A DNA stretch of 45,761 nt from Bacillota bacterium. GTDB lineage: Bacteria; Bacillota_I; Bacilli_A; Erysipelotrichales; Coprobacillaceae. This document shows positions 16,215 to 25,517 of this stretch, one piece after another. The translations under genes and the position numbers were made by a program. Below the pieces are notes generated by a model. The model saw only the letters and a list, made by a program, of their open reading frames with translations, did no database searches and was not told where the DNA came from. The stretch is from assembly GCA_030540195.1 (NCBI GenBank), contig JAUNWT010000009.1, positions 1 through 45,761 on the forward strand, given 5' to 3'. How positions within the stretch are numbered: the first letter of the stretch is position 1; every line of letters starts with the position of its first letter.

Positions 16215-16512
16215 AAGCTTCCCCATCATTAATTTGAATTGCGAGTCCCGAAGGACAAACGGCTTGTTTTTCTTTTAAGTACGGATGACTTCCCGAAGTT
16301 AGCTGTGACATGCTTGTAGGTAATTCTCCGTGTTCGATCTCATAGAGCACGATTTGGGAATTGACAACTTCAATTTGTGCGTCACAACTTTTTTCTTTCA
16401 CAATTCTGTTTTTGCTGGTTACTTCAGGAATCACAAGTAGTAAAATCACTAAAATAACTGATATACAAAAGATCATTTCAATTAAGGTAAATCCGTTTTC
16501 TTTTTTTATCAT
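16201..16512 (-). CDS. comGC: Major competence pseudopilin ComGC
   Basis: 103-residue major subunit of the DNA-uptake pseudopilus. Leader MIKKENG is followed by FTLIEMIFCISVILVILLLVIP, the class I prepilin motif with the Glu at position +5. Two cysteines in the soluble part (KSCDAQ and AVCPSG) could form the intramolecular disulfide known in Bacillus ComGC. The start is ambiguous: ATG 16512 is six bases from AGGTG, ATG 16515 three bases, and a GTG at 16521 overlaps it. It follows comGB after 37 bases. Confidence 0.92.
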   Translation of the reverse strand: MIKKENGFTLIEMIFCISVILVILLLVIPEVTSKNRIVKEKSCDAQIEVVNSQIVLYEIEHGELPTSMSQLTSGSHPYLKEKQAVCPSGLAIQINDGEAYVSK

Positions 16513-16549
16513 CATTTTCACCTATAGTTTTCCTTTCTTTTATTTTTAT

Positions 16550-17551
16550 TTACAGAGTTGAAACAACGTTCATCATTGGAATAATGATTGATACATAAAC
16601 AATAATGACAAAACTTGCTACAAATCCATAAATCAAAGGAACAATTGCTTTAATAACTCTTGAAATCAATCGATCTATTTGCATAAACGAAATATCGATA
16701 TATTCTTTTAACGACTTCTTTTCATTTTTGTTATGAATCAAAACAATAAACATCTTAAAATCTTCAGAAAAATAAGGGAATGCTTGTATGGCTGAATCAA
16801 TATTTCTACCTTCTAAAATAGAATTATACAATTCATAAACAATCATCTTAATATCACTATCTTCTATTTTATTGTAAAGAAGTTCAATAATTGTTGTTGC
16901 ATCATAGTTATTCATCAACAATTCATCATAATAGATGGCAAATTTTAAAGAATAATACTTGCAAATAATATTCTTGATCCATCGTGTGTGTTCAATCATA
17001 AAATCGATATATTGAAAATGTTGATGAGTAACCGAAACTTTTACAAAGGCAACAACAAAAACTAATACAATAAACACAAGAATAAGAAATAATGGAATAA
17101 TTCGAAGAATTGAAAAGAAAAATGTAGTAATTAAACTTTTTTCAATATTAAAGTCTACAAAAAGTATTTCTACTTGTGGTAATAAAAATAAAACAACAAA
17201 GATAGAAAATACAAAAAGAAAGACAAGCATAAATAATGGATAGCCTAACTTTTTTAAAATTATCTTTTTGATTTCTTCTCTTTTTTTACAAATAGCTAGT
17301 GTTTTTTCTAAGGCATCTTCAATTGAAAAATTATTTTTAAAGAAAGAAAAATACTCTTTAAACAAAGCAGGTAAGTGCATTTTTAATAACGCGCCATCAA
17401 CTGTTTCACCTTGATAAAGATATTTTTCTATATCATTTACTTGCTTTTTAAAATCTAACATTTTGCATAAATTCAACAAGTCGTGAATTGAATATCCTTG
17501 TTTTAAAAAGAAAACCATGTATTCTATAAAATCTAATGTCGTTCTATTCAT
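16550..17551 (-). CDS. comGB: Competence pseudopilus membrane protein ComGB
   Basis: 333-residue inner-membrane platform protein of the type II secretion F (GspF/PilC) family. Two cytoplasmic helical repeats (about 1-100 and 180-290) alternate with membrane segments near 105-130, 143-170 and 305-328. The motifs GETVDGALLKM and EGRNIDSAIQAFPYF are the paired repeats typical of GspF. It is slightly short compared with about 345-400 residues elsewhere. Its start overlaps the comGA stop by eight bases. Confidence 0.9.
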   Translation of the reverse strand: MNRTTLDFIEYMVFFLKQGYSIHDLLNLCKMLDFKKQVNDIEKYLYQGETVDGALLKMHLPALFKEYFSFFKNNFSIEDALEKTLAICKKREEIKKIILKKLGYPLFMLVFLFVFSIFVVLFLLPQVEILFVDFNIEKSLITTFFFSILRIIPLFLILVFIVLVFVVAFVKVSVTHQHFQYIDFMIEHTRWIKNIICKYYSLKFAIYYDELLMNNYDATTIIELLYNKIEDSDIKMIVYELYNSILEGRNIDSAIQAFPYFSEDFKMFIVLIHNKNEKKSLKEYIDISFMQIDRLISRVIKAIVPLIYGFVASFVIIVYVSIIIPMMNVVSTL

Positions 17552-18500
17552 CTAGAATGCCTTTATCGAGTAGTGTTTTATGGGATTTTTTAAAATCATA
17601 ATAATTTATTTTTTTATTTCTAAAATAATTTTGTAAACTCTGTTTATCCATAAATTCACTTTCAACGACAATTTTTTGTTTTTTATTAATATTCATTTTT
17701 TGTGTCATCACCCCTATCAACACATCTTCCAAGTCTAAAAGTTGAATATTTAAATTAGTTAATCTTTTTAAAGTATTAATACAATGGCTGGCATGAAGCG
17801 TCGTTAAAACAAGGTGTCCTGTTAATGCACAGGTTAAAGCAAGTTGAGCAGTCGTCTCATCTCGAATTTCTCCAATCATAATAACATCTGGATCATGTCT
17901 TAATATTTGTTTAAGTGACTCGTTATAATTTACTCCTTGTTTTTCATTGAGCTCAATTTGAAGACAATAATCTTTTTCAATTTCAATAGGATCTTCTAAG
18001 GTAATAATGTTTTTTTGATAGTGTTTGTTGATTTCATCAAGCAATGCATAGAGTGTTGTCGATTTACCCGATCCTGTTGCACCGCTTATGACAAACAATC
18101 CATTTTCTTGTTTTGCTATTTGTTTTAAAAAACGATTAACATTGATATCATAAGTTAAGTTATTTAATGTAAGTTTTTGATGATTATTCAATATTCTAAT
18201 AACAAGCGAATCCATTTCTTTTCCTATTAAAGATGAAATTCTAAGATTATATTTTTTATTGTTATATTCAAAAATGTAGTGTCCTGTTTGTGGCTTTCTA
18301 AAATAATTCAAATCTATCTTAGAAATAAATCGAATATAATTTAAGAGTTTCGTCATACGTTTTGAATCAATAGTTTGATAATCATAAAGTCTTCCCTTCT
18401 TTCTAAATTTAATAATTCCTGTTTCTTTAGATAATAGATGAATATCACTTACTTTTTCTTTAAGAGCGTCAAATACTATCTGTTCAAATAATTCGTTCAT
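17544..18500 (-). CDS. comGA: Competence pseudopilus ATPase ComGA
   Basis: 318-residue cytoplasmic GspE/PilB-type secretion ATPase that drives pseudopilus assembly for DNA uptake. Walker A GATGSGKS is at residues 140-147, the Asp box follows (ITLEDPIEIE), and Walker B is DPDVIMIGEIRD, then the His box (LTGHLVLTTLHAS). It is shorter than Bacillus ComGA (about 356) in the N-terminal and C-terminal regions. AGGAGG precedes ATG 18500. It is the first gene of a seven-gene comG operon; I could not read a K-box with certainty in the short leader. Confidence 0.94.
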   Translation of the reverse strand: MNELFEQIVFDALKEKVSDIHLLSKETGIIKFRKKGRLYDYQTIDSKRMTKLLNYIRFISKIDLNYFRKPQTGHYIFEYNNKKYNLRISSLIGKEMDSLVIRILNNHQKLTLNNLTYDINVNRFLKQIAKQENGLFVISGATGSGKSTTLYALLDEINKHYQKNIITLEDPIEIEKDYCLQIELNEKQGVNYNESLKQILRHDPDVIMIGEIRDETTAQLALTCALTGHLVLTTLHASHCINTLKRLTNLNIQLLDLEDVLIGVMTQKMNINKKQKIVVESEFMDKQSLQNYFRNKKINYYDFKKSHKTLLDKGILDE

Positions 18501-18564
18501 ATTGTTCCTCCTACTAGTTTATTCGCTCTTTTTTTGTTTTTTTCTTCAAAAAAATGAAAAAAAA

Positions 18565-18593
18565 TAAAAAAATCGTTTTTTTACAAACGATTT
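18565..18593 (-). terminator. Terminator after the MBL hydrolase gene
   Basis: AAATCGTTT (minus strand, 18585-18593) pairs with AAACGATTT (18570-18578) around a six-base loop, and the T-run continues to 18565. It overlaps the stop codon at 18581-18583 and isolates this gene from comGA. Confidence 0.8.
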
Positions 18594-19204
18594 AAGTACG
18601 GATTATTTCTTTTTTCATCATCTAAGGTTGTTGATGGACCATGTCCAGGATAGATTAAATAATTACCTGAAATGTCTTTAATTTTCTCGATAGAAGAAAT
18701 TGTTTCTTCTAATGACGAATTAGGAAAATCATATCGTCCAACAGCACCTTTAAATAAAACATCCCCTGAAAAAATAACATGATCATCTTCAAAAATCACA
18801 AAACAAGAACCATGAGTATGACCAGGTAAATTCAAAAAGTGAATTTTAAAATTCTCAATTTCTATAGAATCTTTTACGGGTGTTATTTTTGTCTGCATAT
18901 TTAATGGCTTTGAATAACTAGATAAATTCATGTCATCATCATAGAAACAATCATAGTCTCTTTCGTGAAGATAGACAGGACAATTATATTTATTGACTAA
19001 ATCATCAACAGCACCAATATGATCAAAATGTCCATGTGTTAAAAGAATTGCTGATATATTTAAATGATTATTGTCTAAATAGTGAATTATTTTTTCACTT
19101 TCAGCTCCTGGATCAACGATTAATGAGTGATTGTCATTTTCAATAATATAACAATTTGTTGCCATTTGACCTAAGGTCATTTGTTTTATTTTCAGTTCCT
19201 TCAT
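18581..19204 (-). CDS. MBL-fold metallo-hydrolase (YqgX-like)
   Basis: 207-residue cytoplasmic protein of the glyoxalase II-like metallo-beta-lactamase family. The dinuclear metal motif H57-G-H59-F-D61-H62 (LTHGHFDHIGA), a second histidine in LPGHTHGS, Asp in FSGDVLF and the final histidine in YPGHGPST are all present. Bacillus YqgX lies in the same comG neighbourhood and is active on glyoxal-type thioesters; the substrate here is not evident. I chose ATG 19204, six bases after GGAGA; 19216 lacks a ribosome site. Confidence 0.88.
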   Translation of the reverse strand: MKELKIKQMTLGQMATNCYIIENDNHSLIVDPGAESEKIIHYLDNNHLNISAILLTHGHFDHIGAVDDLVNKYNCPVYLHERDYDCFYDDDMNLSSYSKPLNMQTKITPVKDSIEIENFKIHFLNLPGHTHGSCFVIFEDDHVIFSGDVLFKGAVGRYDFPNSSLEETISSIEKIKDISGNYLIYPGHGPSTTLDDEKRNNPYLNRL

Positions 19205-19220
19205 AATTTTCTCCATAATA

Positions 19221-19248
19221 AAAAAATAAGCCGAGGCTTATTTTTTTT
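19221..19248 (-). terminator. Terminator of rpmG
   Basis: AATAAGCC and GGCTTATT form a stem closed by a two-base TC turn (four bases after fraying). T-runs flank it on both sides, so it could work in both directions. It overlaps the rpmG stop codon. Confidence 0.85.
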
Positions 19249-19387
19249 CTTTGTGTACAGTTTTTTTATTGCATCTTGGGCAATATTTATTTACTTCCAT
19301 TCTATCTGGATGATTTCTTTTATTCTTAGTGTTGATATAATTTTCTTCACCACATTCTGTACATTTTAAAATGATATTATCTCTCAT
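19238..19387 (-). CDS. rpmG: Ribosomal protein L33
   Basis: 49-residue 50S protein beginning [17 protein letters not shown] and containing [23 protein letters not shown]. The two CxxC pairs (Cys9/Cys12 and Cys36/Cys39 by my count) make this a zinc-binding (C+) L33. The run TNK or NKR.HPDRME is diagnostic. AGGTGT precedes ATG 19387. It stands 72 bases after the PBP gene, as Bacillus rpmGA follows pbpA. Zinc-free paralogues often exist elsewhere in such genomes, but none is visible here. Confidence 0.95.
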   Translation of the reverse strand: MRDNIILKCTECGEENYINTKNKRNHPDRMEVNKYCPRCNKKTVHKEKK

Positions 19388-19459
19388 GATTACACCTCCG
19401 CATCACTAAAACTTTCTTACACATAATAACATAATAATTTATGAAATACTAGCATTTTT

Positions 19460-21592
19460 TTAATTTAGTCCATATTTTTCTACATATTTATCAACAACTT
19501 GGTGTGCGATAATTGGTGCAGAAGTCTGAGCGCCTGTTGAAGCACGATCTTCACGTTCAGCAATACTTGCAAACGCCACAATTGGTTTACTGTCTTCTGT
19601 TGCAGAAATATAACCAATTTGTAAGTGGTTAGGATGATCGACATTATCACCTGGATCATATTTTTCAGCTGTTCCTGTTTTACAATAAGTAGCATATGGT
19701 TTTTCTGACCAATACGTATGTGATGTTCCATCGGTTCTTGTAACACAAGCACGCATTCCTTTTTTGATTTGTTGGAAAGCATCCGCTTGTGACGATACAT
19801 CATCTTGAATATTTGTTTTAAATTTATAAGTTGAAACGTTATTTCCTGCATCATCTGTTTTAAAAGATTCTATTAAGAAATGTGGTTGTACTTTTTTACC
19901 CATATTGGCAAGTGTACATGTATATTGGGCTAATTGAATTGGTGTATATGTGTCATATTGTCCAATACAAGCATCTAATAATAAACCTGCTTCAGATTTC
20001 GTTCCCTTATAACCATCACCTTCATTTGGTACATCAAGTCCTGTTTTTACTCCTAAACCTAATTCACCAAAATCTCGTCTTATAATGGTTAAAGTCTTAA
20101 CAAATCGATTAAAATCAACGTTTAAAGATGCATTTGGTACATAGTTGACACCGGCAAGCTTCATTGCAATTCTAAACATATAAACGTTCGAAGACCATGC
20201 CAAAGCATCTACTTCATTGATATTTCCCATTGTTTTCCAAGATTTCTTTTCTTTTGAACCTTTAATTTTAATTGGCTCATCAACAAAATACGTATTTGGA
20301 ACAATAATATTTTCTTTAAACGCCGTATAAAGAGTTCCCGCTTTTGATGTAGACCCTATTTCTACTTGTCCTAAATAGTTGAAAGAGGAAATATCAGACA
20401 CTTCACCAGTTGCTTTATCAATTTTTTTCGCTGACATCACTAACACTTCTCCAGTATTTGGATCCATCATTACAAAATACATTTTTTCAAAATGCTTATT
20501 GAAACTATTACATGCCTTTAATTCGTTGGTGATAAGTTCATCCGCTAATGATTGAAGTTCCCAATCAATTGATAAACGAATATTATCCCCTTTTTGACCA
20601 TTAATACTATTCGTTACAATAGGGTCTCCATTACTGTTATATTTAATAGAATAAGATGAATTTGTGGCTTTTAAAATATCTTCGTATTGTTTTTCTAAAC
20701 CGCTCGTTCCAACACGACTATCATTTGTATATCCTAAAGCTAAAAGTTCATTTTTCATTTCAGAAGGTAACCCTTGTCTTTTTGTAGTTACTTTTCCAAA
20801 AATAGAAGAAAGTTGCCCATCGACCATTGATTGACGCGACCAACCACTACTTATTTGAATACCCTTTAAAACATTGGCATTTTCACCAATAACGCTTGCT
20901 TCTTCAACAGAAATTCCTTCTACAAGCGTTACAGATCCCTTTTTACATCTTTTCATTAAATATTCAAAACGGACTTGTTCAATTTCGTCATGTGTCATAT
21001 TTTGATAAATATAGTCCAATGTTAATTTAGAAACTATTAAATTTGTCTTTGCTTTTTCATAGTCCGAGCTGTCAGGATTATCCTTTTTTAATTGTGCCAA
21101 TTCTTCATCACTAACTAAACTTTCTGCAAGTTTCTCATGAGCAATAATAAAATAATCTTTAATATTTCTTTCAGTAATGTTATTTACATTTTTTGGTTCA
21201 AAATCAATATCTAGTTTTTCACTTAAAAATTTCGCAATATATGTAATTTCTTTATCAGTAATTGATTTTGGTGCGTAATAATTAACGCAAATAACATTTT
21301 GATTACCAACAAGTTTTGTATAATTACGATCATAGATTTCTCCACGAGGAGCATCATTGGTATACGTTGAAGTTCCATAAGTTTCTAATTTTACATTTAA
21401 ATTATCTGCTTGTGTTAATTGTACATAAGCAAGTCTAGCAATTAATATAATAATCAAAACAACTGTTAAACAAATCAGTTCAATCAATCTTTTTGAAACA
21501 ATAATTTCTGTTTTACTGTTTTGATATTCTTTTTCTTCATTAAAACCATGAAAACGTACCTTTGAGTTATTTTTATTATTAAATAATTTCAA
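19460..21592 (-). CDS. Class B penicillin-binding protein (PBP2-type transpeptidase)
   Basis: 710-residue cell-wall transpeptidase. One N-terminal membrane anchor (about residues 32-57) is followed by the PBP dimerisation domain (RGEIYDRN at 83-90) and the transpeptidase domain. The active-site motifs are Ser414-T-S-Lys417 (EIGSTSK), Ser467-S-Asn469 and Lys638-Thr-Gly640 (YCKTGTAEKY). The usual PGSxxK proline is replaced by Ile412. Length and the rpmG neighbour fit the elongation PBP PbpA of Bacillus. The start is a TTG at 21592, nine bases after AAGGAGG; the ATG just upstream is in another frame and stops at once. Confidence 0.92.
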   Translation of the reverse strand: MKLFNNKNNSKVRFHGFNEEKEYQNSKTEIIVSKRLIELICLTVVLIIILIARLAYVQLTQADNLNVKLETYGTSTYTNDAPRGEIYDRNYTKLVGNQNVICVNYYAPKSITDKEITYIAKFLSEKLDIDFEPKNVNNITERNIKDYFIIAHEKLAESLVSDEELAQLKKDNPDSSDYEKAKTNLIVSKLTLDYIYQNMTHDEIEQVRFEYLMKRCKKGSVTLVEGISVEEASVIGENANVLKGIQISSGWSRQSMVDGQLSSIFGKVTTKRQGLPSEMKNELLALGYTNDSRVGTSGLEKQYEDILKATNSSYSIKYNSNGDPIVTNSINGQKGDNIRLSIDWELQSLADELITNELKACNSFNKHFEKMYFVMMDPNTGEVLVMSAKKIDKATGEVSDISSFNYLGQVEIGSTSKAGTLYTAFKENIIVPNTYFVDEPIKIKGSKEKKSWKTMGNINEVDALAWSSNVYMFRIAMKLAGVNYVPNASLNVDFNRFVKTLTIIRRDFGELGLGVKTGLDVPNEGDGYKGTKSEAGLLLDACIGQYDTYTPIQLAQYTCTLANMGKKVQPHFLIESFKTDDAGNNVSTYKFKTNIQDDVSSQADAFQQIKKGMRACVTRTDGTSHTYWSEKPYATYCKTGTAEKYDPGDNVDHPNHLQIGYISATEDSKPIVAFASIAEREDRASTGAQTSAPIIAHQVVDKYVEKYGLN

Positions 21593-21687
21593 AACATTAC
21601 GCCTCCTTCCGCATGTGTATTATATTATACTTTAAATAAATAGTAAATTTGAATTATGGTCTAAAAACAATAATTTCACATTTTTAT

Positions 21688-21714
21688 ATCAAAATAGCAG
21701 CTACAGCTGCTATT
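21688..21714 (-). terminator. Terminator of lepA
   Basis: AATAGCAGC and GCTGCTATT pair around TGTA, followed by TT on the minus strand. The stem overlaps the lepA stop codon at 21710-21712. Confidence 0.8.
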
Positions 21715-23518
21715 CGTCATCGACTGATAAAATTGCCATGAATGCTTCTTGAGGAATTTCAACACTTCCTACCGCTTTCATACGTTTTTTACCTTCTTTT
21801 TGTTTTTCTAATAATTTCTTTTTACGAGAAATATCTCCACCATAACATTTAGCAAGGACATTTTTACGCATTGCTTTGATTGTTGTACGAGCAATGATTT
21901 TTCCTTGAAGTGCTGCTTGAACAGGTACTTCAAACATTTGTTTAGGAATAATTTCCTTTAATTTTTCACAAATAACTTTACCACGACTATAAGCAAAATC
22001 TTTATGCACGATTGAAGAAAGTGCATCTACGACATCTCCATTTAATAAGATATCCATTTTTTGAAGCTTACTTTCACGATAACCAATCAATTCATAATCG
22101 AAAGAAGCATACCCTTTTGTACTTGATTTTAATTTATCAAAGAAGTCATATACGATTTCTGATAAAGGAATGTTATAGATGATATTTCTACGTATATCAT
22201 CGATATATTCAATATCAACATATTCTCCACGTTTTGATTGACATAATTCCATAATAGAACCAATGTATTCATTTGGTGTCATAATTGAAGCTTTAACATA
22301 AGGTTCTTCAATATAATCAATTACTTGAGGTGCAGGCATTAATGCAGGGTTATCAATTTCAATCATTGTTTTATCTGTTAAATAAACACGATAAATAACT
22401 GATGGTGCTGTTGCAATCAATTCTAAATCGAATTCTCTTTCAAGACGTTCTTGAATAACGTCCATGTGTAATAATCCTAAGAAACCACATCTAAATCCAA
22501 ATCCTAAAGCTTGTGATGTTTCTGGTTCAAAAACTAAAGACGAATCACTTAATTGGATTTTTTCTAAAGCTTCACGTAAGTTTTTATATTTAGAATTATC
22601 TACTGGATAAAGTCCACAATAAACCATTGGATTTAATTTACGGTATCCTGGTAATTGTTCATGACTTTCATTTTCTAAAGTCGTAATTGTATCCCCAACA
22701 TGAACATTTTGAATTGATTTAATTGCGGCTGAAATCCAACCAACTTCACCACAAACAAGTTCATCTTTTTTGATTTCTGCTGGTGTTCTTACCCCAACTT
22801 CTGTTACTTCATAAGTAGCACCAGTGGCCATGAATTTAATATGATCACCAACTTTGATAGATCCTTCTTTAATTCTTACAAAAACAACGACCCCACGATA
22901 ACTGTCATAGAATGAATCAAAGATTAATGCTTGTGTAGGATTATCTACACTTCCTTGTGGAGCTGGTATATCTCTTACAATCATTTCTAAGACATCTTGT
23001 ACATTAAGACCACTTTTTGCTGAAATAAGAGGTGCATGATCGGCAGGTAAACCAATCACATCTTCTATTTCTTTAATAACGCGTTGTGGATTCGCACTTG
23101 GTAGATCCACTTTATTAATAACTGGTAAAATTTCCAAATCATTGTCTAAAGCTAAATACACATTTGCAAGTGTTTGAGCTTCAACGCCTTGTGCCGCATC
23201 AACAACTAAAACAGCCCCTTCACATGCTGCAAGTGAACGAGAGACTTCATAAGTAAAGTCAACATGACCCGGAGTATCGATTAGATGTAATAAATAAGTT
23301 TGTCCATCTTTTGCTTTATATTGTAATTGTACTGCGTTTAATTTAATTGTAATTCCTCTTTCTCTTTCTAGCTCCATACTATCTAATAATTGAGCTTTCA
23401 TTTCACGATCAGAAACAGCCCCTGTCATTTCTAGAATTCTATCTGCTAAGGTACTTTTCCCATGATCGATGTGAGCTATAATTGAGAAGTTTCTAATTTT
23501 ATTTTGTTCTATCGCCAT
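21710..23518 (-). CDS. lepA: Elongation factor 4 (LepA)
   Basis: 602-residue ribosome-associated GTPase, normal length. G1 is AHIDHGKST, the switch region [13 protein letters not shown]3 DTPGH, G4 NKVDLP and G5 SAKSG. The LepA-specific C-terminal domain is present ([44 protein letters not shown]). In Bacteria it influences 30S assembly and translational pausing. The CGGTGA site precedes ATG 23518. It is flanked by terminators or gaps and looks monocistronic. Confidence 0.98.
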   Translation of the reverse strand: MAIEQNKIRNFSIIAHIDHGKSTLADRILEMTGAVSDREMKAQLLDSMELERERGITIKLNAVQLQYKAKDGQTYLLHLIDTPGHVDFTYEVSRSLAACEGAVLVVDAAQGVEAQTLANVYLALDNDLEILPVINKVDLPSANPQRVIKEIEDVIGLPADHAPLISAKSGLNVQDVLEMIVRDIPAPQGSVDNPTQALIFDSFYDSYRGVVVFVRIKEGSIKVGDHIKFMATGATYEVTEVGVRTPAEIKKDELVCGEVGWISAAIKSIQNVHVGDTITTLENESHEQLPGYRKLNPMVYCGLYPVDNSKYKNLREALEKIQLSDSSLVFEPETSQALGFGFRCGFLGLLHMDVIQERLEREFDLELIATAPSVIYRVYLTDKTMIEIDNPALMPAPQVIDYIEEPYVKASIMTPNEYIGSIMELCQSKRGEYVDIEYIDDIRRNIIYNIPLSEIVYDFFDKLKSSTKGYASFDYELIGYRESKLQKMDILLNGDVVDALSSIVHKDFAYSRGKVICEKLKEIIPKQMFEVPVQAALQGKIIARTTIKAMRKNVLAKCYGGDISRKKKLLEKQKEGKKRMKAVGSVEIPQEAFMAILSVDDE

Positions 23519-23620
23519 TATATATTCACCGACTTTCAGTAACTCATTTTAACAAAAAATAAAGCAATTGACAATTTATTTATAGAAATAATTAATCAGA
23601 CAATTTCGTAATGAAAACAT

Positions 23621-24814
23621 TTAGTCAAAATGGTTGATTTGTGCACCATAAATCGATTGATTTCCATTGACTAAATAAGCAAAAATACAGACAATCACAA
23701 AAATCATCATATTACTACCACCAAACACTTCTATTGCCATCATGATCGGTGCTAATAAAGTATTCGTAGCTGAAGCAAAAACAGCTACATAACCTAAAGC
23801 TGCACAGAGTTCTATTGGTAAATGAAAGATAAACGCTAAAACAACACCAAACGACGCTCCAATTGAAAATAGAGGTGTTACTTCTCCACCTTGAAAACCA
23901 ATCGCAAGAGTAACGATCGTAAACACAAGTTTTAAAAGCCAATCATAATTTTGAATTGTCCCTTGATAAAAAGATAAGTCGATAAGATTTGTCCCAAGTC
24001 CACTGTATCTTCCTTTAAACAGAATCAAACCAACAACAAGAAAAATAGAAATAAGCCCTATTCTTTTATACGGATTTTCAAATTGATTTTTGAAAATATC
24101 TTTTAACTTTGCAAGAGACAAAGAAAATAGTTTTCCTACGAATCCAAAAAGAATTCCTAAAATAATCATTAAAAAAATATTTTTAAAATCATTTGTATTA
24201 ATTGTCTGAGTTATTTTAACACTAAATTTTTCTAAACCTAAAAAATGGGAGGTATAAGAGCCACTAAAAGCACCGATGAACGCAGGAAAAAGTGCTTCAT
24301 AGTCTATTTTCCCAACAATCATTACTTCTATTGCGAAAAAGAGTGCGACCAATGGCGTTTGAAATAAACCACCAAATCCTGCAGCCATCCCTGTAATCAA
24401 TAAAACTTTTCCATTTTTAGGAAAATGAAAATATCTTGAAAAGTAGTGTGATAATGTTGCGCCAATTTGAACAGCGACACCTTCTCTACCGGCACTTCCT
24501 CCAAATAAATGTGTAATCCATGTACAAACCATAACAAGAGGAACAAGCATTAAAGGAATAGTATCTCTTTTTTGTTGACCTGTTTCAAAGACCAATGTCA
24601 TTCCTTTTAGGCTTAATTCATTAAAATGATGATATGCCCAAGTAATCAACAACCCAGCAATTGGTAAAAAAGGAACTAAATACCAAAAATAATCATTTCT
24701 TATTTCACTAATTAAAATAAGTCCTTTTCCAAAAATTGTATCAATGATACCTACAACAACTCCGATAATTAGGGAAAATACTCCGTATTTTATTAAATCT
24801 GCTTTCTTATTCAT
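23621..24814 (-). CDS. CLC-F type fluoride/proton antiporter
   Basis: 397-residue membrane protein of the CLC family with about ten membrane helices. It should export fluoride. The CLC-F subtype is supported by GGSAGREGVAVQIG (gating Glu111) and by GFQGGEVTPLFSIGA in place of the chloride-type GxFxP loop, and by the fluoride riboswitch directly upstream. ATG 24814 follows AGGAGGAAG; the longer frame to 24844 would run into the riboswitch terminator. No partner gene follows, so it is monocistronic before lepA. Confidence 0.93.
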   Translation of the reverse strand: MNKKADLIKYGVFSLIIGVVVGIIDTIFGKGLILISEIRNDYFWYLVPFLPIAGLLITWAYHHFNELSLKGMTLVFETGQQKRDTIPLMLVPLVMVCTWITHLFGGSAGREGVAVQIGATLSHYFSRYFHFPKNGKVLLITGMAAGFGGLFQTPLVALFFAIEVMIVGKIDYEALFPAFIGAFSGSYTSHFLGLEKFSVKITQTINTNDFKNIFLMIILGILFGFVGKLFSLSLAKLKDIFKNQFENPYKRIGLISIFLVVGLILFKGRYSGLGTNLIDLSFYQGTIQNYDWLLKLVFTIVTLAIGFQGGEVTPLFSIGASFGVVLAFIFHLPIELCAALGYVAVFASATNTLLAPIMMAIEVFGGSNMMIFVIVCIFAYLVNGNQSIYGAQINHFD

Positions 24815-24828
24815 AAACTTCCTCCTAT

Positions 24829-24871
24829 AAAAAAAGCTAATCACCCTGTGTTATACACAGAAGTCATTAGC
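24829..24871 (-). terminator. Riboswitch expression platform terminator
   Basis: On the minus strand GCTAAT (24866-24871) pairs with ATTAGC (24836-24841), with an inner CTGTGT/ACACAG stem, followed by seven Ts. The 5' arm is also part of the aptamer (GGCTAATGAC), so ligand binding should prevent the terminator: an ON switch. Confidence 0.85.
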
Positions 24872-24918
24872 CAAATAGCGGTTTCGATTAAAAATCGTGG
24901 GAGAACCTCATTCCCGTA
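24861..24918 (-). ncRNA. Fluoride riboswitch (crcB motif)
   Basis: The minus-strand leader of the CLC-F gene contains the conserved crcB-motif elements in order: ACGGGAATGAGGTTCTCCC, a short variable stem, AACCGCTATTTGG and CTAATGACTTCT. The pseudoknot and UGAC segment fit the known aptamer. Position 5' of a fluoride exporter is the usual context. The call is from pattern matching, without a covariance model. Confidence 0.93.
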
Positions 24919-24921
24919 AAT

Positions 24922-24950
24922 AAGATAACATATATTTATTTCATTTACAA
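24922..24950 (-). promoter_or_regulatory. Candidate promoter of the riboswitch-CLC-F transcript
   Basis: TTGTAA (24945-24950) and TATCTT (24922-24927) on the minus strand are separated by 17 bases. Transcription would start just before the aptamer. It lies against the 3' end of the kinase-like gene. Confidence 0.5.
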
Positions 24951-24958
24951 TTATTTCA

Positions 24959-25501
24959 TCAATCTTCAAGTCTATATTTCTTTATTAATTCTTCAACTGT
25001 TTTTTCAGGAGATCTTCCTTCAATTTTAAATTCATTCTCTATAACACTATAAATACGATGATAATAAACATAATCTGCAAAAATATCTTTCATATAATGA
25101 TTTTTATGAGCTAAGGCATATTCTCTAGAATCGTCCATAATTCTATCATTGTCATCTGTAAATACCAATCTATCAAAAATATTTTCAACAGTATCTGATA
25201 ACTCAATACATAATATATTATCTTCAAATATCATATCATAAAAATCATTCATATATGAAATCGGTGTAACAGCTACAACAACATTATCCTTTCCTTTTAA
25301 AAGCCTTTTTAGTAGCTTTGCTCTTCTTTGATCTCTATCTTCCAAATTTTTATAACGATTTACGAAACCAATTGTTGTCGTATGATAATATTTTCGAATT
25401 TCTTCATCCATATCATAAAATTGGTAATTAAGTCTTTTAGCAAGCAACATTCCTGTTGTTGTTTTTCCTACGTTAGATATTCCAAATAATAAAATAATCA
25501 T
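24959..25501 (-). CDS. Shikimate-kinase-like P-loop protein
   Basis: 180-residue predicted NTP-binding protein. Walker A is GISNVGKTT at residues 7-15, followed by the DMDEEI that resembles the Asp-x-Asp of shikimate kinases. The shikimate-binding arginine/GE region reads NLEDRDQRRAKLLK, and the conserved GGG loop is replaced by VAVTPISYM, so shikimate phosphorylation is unlikely. ATG 25501 gives the usual start six residues before the P-loop; ATG 25510 is possible. It begins 16 bases after the stop of the large DUF2325 gene, indicating one transcript. Function unknown. Confidence 0.7.
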   Translation of the reverse strand: MIILLFGISNVGKTTTGMLLAKRLNYQFYDMDEEIRKYYHTTTIGFVNRYKNLEDRDQRRAKLLKRLLKGKDNVVVAVTPISYMNDFYDMIFEDNILCIELSDTVENIFDRLVFTDDNDRIMDDSREYALAHKNHYMKDIFADYVYYHRIYSVIENEFKIEGRSPEKTVEELIKKYRLED

Positions 25502-25517
25502 TTTCCTCATTCCTTTT

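Noticed and set aside
19480-20085. Long frames inside the PBP gene on both strands
   Set aside because: They are shadows of the PBP coding sequence with low-complexity translations and no ribosome sites.
24959-25501. Shikimate kinase (aroK)
   Set aside because: The substrate-binding GE..FR and GGG motifs are missing, and no aromatic pathway genes lie nearby.
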